Notes under the pieces: generated by a model
Told to the model about the DNA's origin: nothing
The model's database searches: none
Seen by the model: the letters and a program-made list of their open reading frames with translations, nothing else
Assembly (NCBI GenBank): GCA_040381935.1
Contig: JBEIGJ010000109.1
Coordinates: forward strand, 1-6,744
DNA length: 6,744 nucleotides
DNA from: Casp-actino8 sp040381935
Lineage (GTDB): Bacteria > Actinomycetota > Acidimicrobiia > Acidimicrobiales > Ilumatobacteraceae
Direction: 5' to 3'
Program-made: the position numbers and the translations under genes
Part shown: one piece after another, positions 1 through 5,597 of the stretch
How positions within the stretch are numbered: the stretch's first letter is position 1
Layout: each line of letters starts with the position of its first letter

Positions 1-962
1 CGGCCGGTTTGGTCACTGCCGTTCTCGGACCCTCTGGCCAGGGCAAAACAACTTTGCTACGTCTCATCGCCGGCTTTGACCATCCCGACCACGGGCACAT
101 CTCCATCGGCGGGCGTACTGTCAGCGATTCCCGCAGTTCCGTGGCCCCGGAAGATCGCGGTGTCGGATTCGTTCCCCAAGATGGCGCACTCTTTCCCCAT
201 CTTTCGGTCATTCACAATATTGAATTCGGCCTACCGCGACACGAACGCTCACGCCGGTGGCGCCGATCGAGTCCGCGCCTCGACGAGATGATGCATCTGG
301 TCGGTTTGGAAGGTCTGGGCAATCGACGTCCCTCGCAAATCTCTGGCGGACAACAGCAGCGTGTAGCCCTGGCGCGGGCTTTAGCTCCCGCACCACAGAT
401 CATCTTGCTCGATGAACCATTTTCAGCCCTCGACGCTTCGCTGCGTCACGACATCAGTCATGAAGTCATCAGCATTCTGCGACGTACCAAAACCACCGCT
501 GTGATGGTCACTCATGACCAACAAGAAGCGATGTCGATCGCCGATCACGTCGTGGTGCTCTTGAATGGCACTGTTGCCCAGCAAGGAGCGCCCGCTGAGA
601 TTTACAGTGCTCCAGCATCGGCCGCGGTGGCGCGCTTCATTGGCGACGCCAATTTGTTAGATGCCACCATCGATAACGGTGTCGCCCGTCATGTGTTGGG
701 AACCGATCCCACATCGGCAAGCGATCATCAACATGCCACGGTACTTTTGCGTCCCGAACAGATGGTTCTCGATCCCGCCGATGGATTCGGTGCACTCGGC
801 GTGGTTGAACAGCGGTCGTATTACGGCCACGACGGCACGTTGGTAGTACGGCTCACCAATGGCGAAGCCGTTACCGTGCGGGTGCCGATTGCCCAATTAC
901 GGGCCGTCGGCGATGAGGTACGAGTCAGTTATGCCGGTCAGGTCAAGATTTTCGCTGACTGA
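1..962 (+). CDS. ABC transporter ATP-binding protein, FbpC/PotA-like, 5' truncated by window edge
   Basis: This is the nucleotide-binding subunit of an ABC importer. It hydrolyses ATP on the cytoplasmic face of the membrane to drive uptake. Counting residues from the TTG codon at 9, the motifs are Walker A GPSGQGKTT (7-15), Q-loop Gln57 in VPQDGALFPHL, signature ISGGQ (111-115), Walker B IILLDE (131-136), D-loop SALD (139-142) and H-loop His169 in MVTHD. A C-terminal TOBE-type domain follows (about 243-315, with LRPEQMVL). The linker FIGDANLL resembles ferric iron FbpC and polyamine PotA ATPases. The frame is open to the window edge (codons for A-G-L precede Val), so TTG at 9 is an internal Leu and roughly 25-35 N-terminal residues are missing. 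Upstream permease and binding-protein genes would be expected but are outside. The substrate (iron, polyamine, sulfate or sugar) cannot be fixed from this sequence; iron is my preferred guess. Its stop abuts the stop of the convergent gene. Confidence 0.93.
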   Translation, partial: AGLVTAVLGPSGQGKTTLLRLIAGFDHPDHGHISIGGRTVSDSRSSVAPEDRGVGFVPQDGALFPHLSVIHNIEFGLPRHERSRRWRRSSPRLDEMMHLVGLEGLGNRRPSQISGGQQQRVALARALAPAPQIILLDEPFSALDASLRHDISHEVISILRRTKTTAVMVTHDQQEAMSIADHVVVLLNGTVAQQGAPAEIYSAPASAAVARFIGDANLLDATIDNGVARHVLGTDPTSASDHQHATVLLRPEQMVLDPADGFGALGVVEQRSYYGHDGTLVVRLTNGEAVTVRVPIAQLRAVGDEVRVSYAGQVKIFAD

Positions 963-965
963 TCA
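960..965. other. Abutting convergent stop codons (TGATCA palindrome)
   Basis: The TGA ending the plus-strand ATPase occupies 960-962 and the complement of the TGA ending the minus-strand acyl-CoA dehydrogenase occupies 963-965. Together they form the palindrome TGATCA with zero intergenic bases. No hairpin followed by a T-tract was seen here, so each gene's transcription must end inside the other gene, or by a factor-dependent route. Confidence 0.9.
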
Positions 966-2228
966 GCGGCGGCCGAAACCAAATAGGTGTTGGCCAACCT
1001 TGCGCATCTGAATTTCTTCGGCCCCTTCGGTAATGCGATAGCGGCGATGATGTCGATAGATGTGTTCGAAAGGCATATGGCGGCTGTAGCCCACGCCTCC
1101 ACAGGTCTGCATCGCTCGATCCGCGGCTTCACAAACCAGGCGATTGGCCCGGTAGTTACACATGGCGACCATGTGGGTGAACTCCATGAACCCCGTATGG
1201 GAGGCGTCGTCCTCTTTTGAGTCCATCAACCAGGCCGTGTAGCGAATCAACTGGCGCAACATTGCGGCTTCGGTGTGCAGTTCGATCAAGGGAAACTGGA
1301 TGGCCTGATTGCTGGAAAGTTTCTTGCCCCACGTCACCCGGGAATTGGCATAGGCCACGGCCTCATTGATGCAGTACTGGGCCGCCCCGAGCGATGATGC
1401 CGCCTGGCGGATGCGATTTTCGTGTACGAAGTGCTGAGCCAGATCCAAACCGTGGTCGAGACGTCCAAATAGCGCATCGCCAGTGACTCGCACATCTTTC
1501 ATCGATACTTCAGCATGATCTGTTGGCATGTTGAATGTCCACCAGAAAAATTCCACGTTGAAACCCGGAGCATCAGTGGGAACCAAGAATGCTGAAATCC
1601 CCACCGGACTACCCGGCTCACCCGATGTGCGGGCAAAGATGATGTCGTGGGTGGCGTGATGCAGTCCGCTGTTCCAGCGCTTCATACCGTTGATGACCCA
1701 TTCATCACCATCGTGAACCGCCGTGGTCTCCAGATATGTGGCATCGCTGCCGTGATTGGGTTCGGTGAGACCGAATGCCAAGCGCTTGGTGCCATCGAGG
1801 AACCCTGGCATCCATTCCTTTTTCTGCGCCTCGGTGCCGAAATCACGCATCATCAACACCGTGGGAAAGTTCCCCACCACCGAGGATTCGTTTTGCAAAT
1901 CGTTGAAGAGTCCAAGACCTTTGGACGCCAAATGTTCGCGGATGACTGCCATCTCCAGATTGCTGGCGCTGCGGCCACCAAATTCGGCGGGTAATGCCAG
2001 ACGCAGCCATCCAGCTGCATCCGCTCGTCGCCGCATTTCACGGAGCAGTGCTTCCCATTCCGGTCGCGGCACGCCGCCATTGTCGAAATCAGTGCGCGCC
2101 CATTCCCGACGGTGATCAAAGAAGCGTTCATTGTCATCTTGGGCCTGTAAGGGCCGAATCTCCCGGTCGATGAAGTCGTCCAGGGCCACGAGCGTGTCTT
2201 GAATCTGCTGAGGAATTGCGAAGTCCAT
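963..2228 (-). CDS. Acyl-CoA dehydrogenase, MCAD-type catalytic glutamate
   Basis: This is an FAD-dependent acyl-CoA dehydrogenase introducing an alpha,beta double bond into an acyl-CoA, with electrons passed to ETF. I chose the ATG at 2226-2228, giving 421 residues, because MDFAIPQQIQDTL is a typical family N-terminus. The 31 extra residues from the ATG at 2319-2321 look unlike the family and would make two divergent ATGs overlap. Neither start has a clear Shine-Dalgarno sequence. Numbered from the chosen start: N-terminal helical domain about 1-145; FAD/substrate motif FGLTEPNHGSDA (152-163); middle beta domain to about 255; C-terminal helices with QTCGGVGY (374-381). Glu401 in ITEGAEEIQ corresponds to the MCAD catalytic base Glu376. 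The helix position used by LCAD and IVD holds Asn271 (HENR), so Glu401 should be the only base. The substrate is unknown. The gene is divergent from the fadE30-like operon, so a linked catabolic role is possible but not shown. Confidence 0.9.
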   Translation of the reverse strand: MDFAIPQQIQDTLVALDDFIDREIRPLQAQDDNERFFDHRREWARTDFDNGGVPRPEWEALLREMRRRADAAGWLRLALPAEFGGRSASNLEMAVIREHLASKGLGLFNDLQNESSVVGNFPTVLMMRDFGTEAQKKEWMPGFLDGTKRLAFGLTEPNHGSDATYLETTAVHDGDEWVINGMKRWNSGLHHATHDIIFARTSGEPGSPVGISAFLVPTDAPGFNVEFFWWTFNMPTDHAEVSMKDVRVTGDALFGRLDHGLDLAQHFVHENRIRQAASSLGAAQYCINEAVAYANSRVTWGKKLSSNQAIQFPLIELHTEAAMLRQLIRYTAWLMDSKEDDASHTGFMEFTHMVAMCNYRANRLVCEAADRAMQTCGGVGYSRHMPFEHIYRHHRRYRITEGAEEIQMRKVGQHLFGFGRR

Positions 2229-2319
2229 GCCTGTGACGGTAACCGGTCTGGTCTCTCCACCGAAACGGAAGGCGACTATCCTGCGTTCAGCACTTTTCTG
2301 ACTGCCAAGACTCCCCACC
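2229..2319. promoter_or_regulatory. Divergent intergenic region, probable promoters for both directions
   Basis: This 91-bp stretch separates the two divergent acyl-CoA dehydrogenases, taking the shorter start of the minus-strand gene. It is the only place in the window where the four-gene plus operon can have its own upstream promoter. A TATCCT box at 2277-2282 resembles a -10 element on the plus strand, but no convincing -35 lies 16-18 bp upstream. Overlapping short palindromes GGTAACC (2238-2244) and ACCGGT (2242-2247) lie just upstream of the minus-strand start and could be part of an operator. No ribosome binding site precedes the ATG at 2320, so a leaderless or short-leader transcript is possible. 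The regulatory role is inferred from gene arrangement. Confidence 0.5.
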
Positions 2320-3501
2320 ATGACTCAAACAACGACATCCCTCGCATCTCTGCCCACCGACGACGGTGAGTTTCGCCACCTAGTTCAGCAGTGGTTGCGC
2401 GACAACGTGGTCGGTGATTTCGCCACCTTGCATGGTCGTGGGGGACCAGGTGACGAAGAGGTGGGCTTTGAGATACGCCTCGAATGGGAAAAGGTGCTCG
2501 GCCAAGCGGGCTGGATTGGGCTCGGCTGGCCAGTCGAGTACGGCGGTCGCGGCGCCTCTATCTCTCAGCAAATCATCTGGGCCGAGGAATACGTACGGTT
2601 CCAGGCGCCAGCGCGTACCAACCATATGGGCGAAAACTTGCTTGCCCCGACGCTGATCGAATACGGCACTCCCGAACAGTGTGCGCGCTTTCTGCCGCCG
2701 ATTGCTCGCGGCGAAGAGCGTTGGTGCCAGGGCTACAGCGAACCTAATGCCGGGAGTGATTTGGCCAATGTGCAAACCAAGGCCCAATTGATCGACGGCG
2801 ACTGGGTCCTCAACGGCCAAAAAGTATGGACCTCACTCGCCCATGTCAGTCATTGGTGTTTTGTGCTCGCGCGCAGCGAACCTGGCTCGCAGCGCCATGC
2901 CGGCCTCACGTTCTTATTGGTCCCGATGGACCAGCCCGGTATTGAAGTTCGTCCCATTCAACAAATCTCCGGTGGTGGCGAATTCAACGAAACCTTCTTC
3001 ACCGATGCCCGAACACCCGCCGACATGGTCGTCGGCGTTGCTGGTGGTGGCTGGTCGGTGGCCATGGCCTTGCTCGGATACGAACGCGGCATTTCAACGC
3101 TGGCACAACAAGTGGGTTTCGAACGCGAGCTGGACACCGCAATCGATCTCGCCCGTCGTTACGGCCGCATTGCGGACCCACCACTGCGACAGCGCTTAAT
3201 GCGCGCCCACACCGGACTGCAATTGTTGAAGCTGAACGCCCTACGCAGTATGTCGGCCAAAGGTGTTCCCGGTCCAGAAGCCAGTATTTCGAAATTGTTC
3301 TGGGGTACTTGGCACCGTGACCTCGGTGAATTGATGGTGGACATCATGGGTGCCGATGCCCTCGTCAGCCAAGAAGCCGACGGCGAGCTCAGCTTGGAAC
3401 AAAAGCTCTTCCTCTTCACCCGTTCGGACACGATTTACGGCGGATCGAATGAAATCCAGCGCAACGTTCTTGGTGAACGGGTTCTCGGATTGCCGCGCTG
3501 A
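2320..3501 (+). CDS. fadE30: FadE30-like acyl-CoA dehydrogenase of steroid C/D-ring (HIP) degradation
   Basis: This 393-residue acyl-CoA dehydrogenase closely resembles, from memory, M. tuberculosis FadE30 (Rv3560c, about 385 aa). In the KstR2 regulon FadE30 dehydrogenates a ring CoA ester derived from HIP. Shared blocks include WCQGYSEPNAGSDLA (135-149), LNGQKVWTSLAHVSHWCFVL (164-183), GSQRHAGL (189-196), GYERGISTLAQQ (253-264) and the C-terminal TIYGGSNEIQRN followed by ERVLGLPR. The MCAD Glu376 position is Gly (YGGS, 373-376). The base is therefore probably Glu255 in GYERG, at the helix position used by LCAD and isovaleryl-CoA dehydrogenase. The ATG at 2320 was chosen because the next conserved block (EFRHLVQQWL) begins about 17 residues in; it has no visible Shine-Dalgarno sequence. 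It is the first gene of a tight operon and is followed after 8 bp by an ipdF-like gene, the same order as in mycobacteria. It acts in the cytoplasm with FAD and ETF. The exact substrate is inferred from this similarity. Confidence 0.85.
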   Translation: MTQTTTSLASLPTDDGEFRHLVQQWLRDNVVGDFATLHGRGGPGDEEVGFEIRLEWEKVLGQAGWIGLGWPVEYGGRGASISQQIIWAEEYVRFQAPARTNHMGENLLAPTLIEYGTPEQCARFLPPIARGEERWCQGYSEPNAGSDLANVQTKAQLIDGDWVLNGQKVWTSLAHVSHWCFVLARSEPGSQRHAGLTFLLVPMDQPGIEVRPIQQISGGGEFNETFFTDARTPADMVVGVAGGGWSVAMALLGYERGISTLAQQVGFERELDTAIDLARRYGRIADPPLRQRLMRAHTGLQLLKLNALRSMSAKGVPGPEASISKLFWGTWHRDLGELMVDIMGADALVSQEADGELSLEQKLFLFTRSDTIYGGSNEIQRNVLGERVLGLPR

Positions 3502-3509
3502 AGCGAAAG

Positions 3510-4286
3510 ATGACTATGAGTACTGCATCGACTCCCCCGCCCTATGTTCCCGGACATGGACTTCTCCAAGGCAAGACGGTGCTCATCACCGCCGCCGCCG
3601 GAAGTGGTATTGGCTCGGCCACAGCGCGCAAGTGCATCGAGGAAGGTGCCCGCGTCGTCATCTCGGACAAACACGAGCGCCGCTTGGCCGAAACCGCGTC
3701 CGAGCTGGGTGTCAATGGCATTCCCTGTGATGTCACCGACGAAACCAGTGTCCGCTCTCTTTTCAGCAACGCCATTAGTGAACTCGGCGGTATCGACGTT
3801 CTCGTCAACAATGCCGGCCTCGGCGGTACCGCTGAATTGCACGAGATGACCGACGAACAATGGTCAATCGTTCTCGATGTCACCTTGAATGGCACCATGC
3901 GCTGCACCCGCGCTGCTCTTGGACATATGTACGAACGTGGGAGTGGCATCATCGTCAATAACGCCAGTGTGCTCGGCTGGCGCGCCCAAGCCGGACAAGC
4001 CCACTACGCCGCAGCCAAAGCAGGCGTCATGGCGCTCACCCGTTGCGCCGCTATCGAAGCCGCAAGTCGCGGCGTGCGGATCAATGCTGTGTCTCCGAGT
4101 ATCGCCATGCACGCCAACTTGGCCAAAGTCACCAGCGAAGAACTCCTTGATGAACTCACCCGTCGCGAAGCCTTCGGACGTTTCGCCGAACCATGGGAAA
4201 TCGCCAACGTCATCGTCTTTTTGGCCAGTGACTACTCCAGTTACATGACGGGCGAAACCATTTCAGTCAGCAGTCAGCATCCGTGA
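3510..4286 (+). CDS. ipdF: IpdF-like short-chain dehydrogenase/reductase of steroid C/D-ring degradation
   Basis: This is a classical SDR of 258 residues, a Rossmann-fold oxidoreductase. The cofactor loop is TAAAGSGIG (27-35). Asp53 at the end of the second strand suggests NAD rather than NADP. NNAG is at 100-103, and the catalytic tetrad is Asn127, Ser153, Tyr166 and Lys170 (YAAAK). Blocks recalled from mycobacterial IpdF (Rv3559c) include YVPGHGLL near the N-terminus, NNASVLGWRAQ (150-160), HYAAAKAGVMALTRC (165-179), INAVSPSIA (191-199) and an ISVSSQ ending. IpdF oxidises the ring 5-hydroxyl of the indene-carboxyl-CoA intermediate after FadE30 action, giving the ketone that later hydrolases open. 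Two in-frame starts compete. The ATG at 3510 sits directly against GAAAG, whereas the ATG at 3516 (third residue, MSTAST) has GAAAG 6 bp upstream and shares ATGAGTA with the next gene's start, so 3516 may be the true start. The gaps to its neighbours are 8 and 13 bp. Confidence 0.85.
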   Translation: MTMSTASTPPPYVPGHGLLQGKTVLITAAAGSGIGSATARKCIEEGARVVISDKHERRLAETASELGVNGIPCDVTDETSVRSLFSNAISELGGIDVLVNNAGLGGTAELHEMTDEQWSIVLDVTLNGTMRCTRAALGHMYERGSGIIVNNASVLGWRAQAGQAHYAAAKAGVMALTRCAAIEAASRGVRINAVSPSIAMHANLAKVTSEELLDELTRREAFGRFAEPWEIANVIVFLASDYSSYMTGETISVSSQHP

Positions 4287-4299
4287 AAGCGAGTTCGAT

Positions 4300-5046
4300 A
4301 TGAGTATCGATGTTCGCCACGACGGCGCCGTGGCCATCCTCACCATGAATCGCCCCGAGCGAAAAAACGCCTTCACGCGCGACCAATACGACGCTCTCGG
4401 ATCTGCTCTTGGTCGTATCAATGACGATGAGTCGTTACACGTTGCGGTCCTCACGGGAGCCGGAACGGCATTCAGTTCCGGACAAGATCTCAAAGAAATG
4501 GCCGAGATGGCCCCGGCGGTTGCCAGCGGTGATTCACGGGCCGGTGGGTCGACGGGGGCCGGCGGATTCACCGTCCTACTCGATGCCCTGGAAGTCTTTG
4601 AAAAGCCTCTGATCGCCGCAGTCAATGGTGTGGCGGTGGGTATTGGCATGACCTTGTTGCCCTACTGCGACATTGTGTTGATTGCCGAATCAGCACGAAT
4701 GCGGGTCCCTTTCAGCGAATTGGGTGTGCCACCAGAGGCAGCCAGCAGTGTGCTCTTTGCTGATCGAGTCGGCTGGCAACGCGCTGCTGAACTATTGCTG
4801 ACCTCGCGCTGGATCGATGCCCACGAAGCCGTCGAAATCGGGATGGCCTTGCGGGCAGTGCCCGATGATCAAATCCTTCCGGTGGCTCTCGAACTAGCGC
4901 ACGACATCGCTAGCAAGTCCCCGTACTCGACCCGAGTCATCAAACAACTGATGCTTGCCGGCCGTGGCACTCGCACGGCTGAAGCGCGAGCCCGTGAAGA
5001 AGCACTGTTCACGTCGCTCTTTCGTGCTGGTGGCTTCAACGCATAA
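4300..5046 (+). CDS. Enoyl-CoA hydratase/isomerase (crotonase) family protein, isomerase-like active site
   Basis: This 248-residue crotonase-fold protein acts on CoA esters. The oxyanion-hole segment is FSSGQDLKEM (58-67), like FAAGADIKEM of hydratases. The second backbone donor lies near 115-116 in VAVGIGMTLL. The first hydratase catalytic glutamate (rat Glu144, in GCEL) is replaced by Thr118. The second (rat Glu164, in QPEILLG) aligns with Phe138. Glu146 in LGVPPEAASS instead matches the glutamate of delta3,delta2-enoyl-CoA isomerases (PF..LG..PE..SS, as in human ECI2). Double-bond isomerisation is therefore more likely than hydration. A Gly/Ser-rich stretch (about 76-89) fills the variable loop after the oxyanion segment. 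It does not resemble EchA20, the steroid ring-D hydrolase, as I remember it. It is the third gene of the operon, starting 13 bp after the SDR stop, and a degenerate AAAGCGAG precedes the ATG. A role in C/D-ring or side-chain oxidation is inferred from context. Confidence 0.85.
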   Translation: MSIDVRHDGAVAILTMNRPERKNAFTRDQYDALGSALGRINDDESLHVAVLTGAGTAFSSGQDLKEMAEMAPAVASGDSRAGGSTGAGGFTVLLDALEVFEKPLIAAVNGVAVGIGMTLLPYCDIVLIAESARMRVPFSELGVPPEAASSVLFADRVGWQRAAELLLTSRWIDAHEAVEIGMALRAVPDDQILPVALELAHDIASKSPYSTRVIKQLMLAGRGTRTAEARAREEALFTSLFRAGGFNA

Positions 5047-5586
5047 ATGGGCTTTCCTCATCCGACTCTCGATATCCCCGGTTCGTGGCCGACCATCTCC
5101 GATGAGTTGTTGCGGGTGCACAACACCGGAATCCTGGTTCAGCAACTCGAACAGGGACTGCGCGGCGATTCCACTGTCGTTGCCGGCCACATCTGCGCTA
5201 CCGCCTGGGTCTTTTCACCGGATGCTCGGTACGTTCTTTTCGTTCGTCACCGCACCCTTGGTTGGTCGGCTCCCGGCGGACACGTCGAACGCCATGAATC
5301 CAGCCACGATGCCGGTCTGCGCGAACTGGAAGAGGAAACCGGTCTCACTCGCTTCGACGTCCGTTCACTACTTCTCGGTCCCGCACTCGTGCACGTCACC
5401 GATCGCGGCGGCGAGCAACCGCACCGTCATTGGAACATTGCTTGGCTGTACACCGCTGAAATGGACGCTCCATTGTCACCCATTGAAGGGGCTCGGTGGT
5501 TTCCCGTCGACCGCATACCCTTTGATGGTGCATCGGATCTACCGGAGACCACCGCTGCCTTGATCGAGATCGTGATCCGATCGTGA
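5047..5586 (+). CDS. Nudix hydrolase, substrate unknown
   Basis: This 179-residue Nudix hydrolase cleaves a nucleoside diphosphate linked to another moiety, using Mg2+. The Nudix box is complete at 78-100: Gly78, five residues, Glu84, seven residues, Arg92-Glu93-Leu94, Glu96-Glu97, Gly99-Leu100. Strands on either side (AWVFSPDARYVLFVRHR before, HWNIAWLYTAEM after) fit the fold, and GARWFPVDRIPF near 158-169 is a usual C-terminal element. The CoA-pyrophosphatase signature (LLTxR...HxGxxxFPGG type) is not present, so there is no direct link to CoA esters. ADP-ribose, a modified nucleotide or a similar housecleaning substrate is possible. The ATG follows the crotonase TAA with no intervening base, which implies translational coupling. 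No internal ATG occurs before the Nudix box, supporting this start. About 75 residues precede the box, somewhat longer than in minimal Nudix proteins. Confidence 0.9.
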   Translation: MGFPHPTLDIPGSWPTISDELLRVHNTGILVQQLEQGLRGDSTVVAGHICATAWVFSPDARYVLFVRHRTLGWSAPGGHVERHESSHDAGLRELEEETGLTRFDVRSLLLGPALVHVTDRGGEQPHRHWNIAWLYTAEMDAPLSPIEGARWFPVDRIPFDGASDLPETTAALIEIVIRS

Positions 5587-5588
5587 TC
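5568..5588. repeat. Tandem direct repeat GATCGTGATC, two copies
   Basis: GATCGTGATC occurs at 5568-5577 and again at 5579-5588, one base apart, over the last codons and stop of the Nudix gene (encoding I-V-I-R-S). Each copy is itself GATC-GT-GATC, an inverted repeat, so the area can form alternative small hairpins. It may be chance within Ile/Val/Arg codons. Confidence 0.6.
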
Positions 5589-5595
5589 GGTCTTT
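5577..5595 (+). terminator. Weak candidate intrinsic terminator for the plus-strand operon
   Basis: CCGAT (5577-5581) and ATCGG (5586-5590) form a 5-bp stem with a 4-base loop CGTG, followed by TCTTT. The stem overlaps the Nudix stop codon. The stem is short and the T-tract poor, so termination efficiency is doubtful. It lies between two convergent genes only 11 bp apart. Confidence 0.3.
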
Positions 5596-5597
5596 AA

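Noticed and set aside
9..11. TTG as the start codon of the ABC ATPase
   Set aside because: The frame is open to the window edge, and the preceding codons (A-G) and this Leu fit the strand just before Walker A. Starting here would remove the first beta strands of the family.
2235..2309. KstR or KstR2 operator between the divergent dehydrogenases
   Set aside because: I looked for the recalled motifs TnnAACnnGTTnnA and AnCAAGnnCTTGnT. Only a degenerate AACCGGTC core (2241-2248) and a lone CAAG half-site (2306-2309) are present, too weak to call.
2229..2321. N-terminal extension of 31 residues for the minus-strand acyl-CoA dehydrogenase
   Set aside because: The extra residues do not look like the family, and MDFAIPQQ at 2228 is a typical start. 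The extension would also consume the only promoter space.
3435..3860. Minus-strand open frame of 141 codons opposite the SDR start
   Set aside because: It is antisense to strongly supported genes, has no recognisable domain, and its composition follows from the opposite strand's codons.
4263..4649. Minus-strand open frame of 128 codons opposite the crotonase
   Set aside because: It lies entirely opposite conserved crotonase sequence, is Ser/Ala/Pro/Arg-rich as expected for a shadow frame, and shows no motif.
4300..5046. Assignment of the crotonase as EchA20
   Set aside because: Its motifs (NRPERKNAF, FSSGQDLKEM, LGVPPEAASS) differ from EchA20 as I remember it, and the active-site residues fit an isomerase better.
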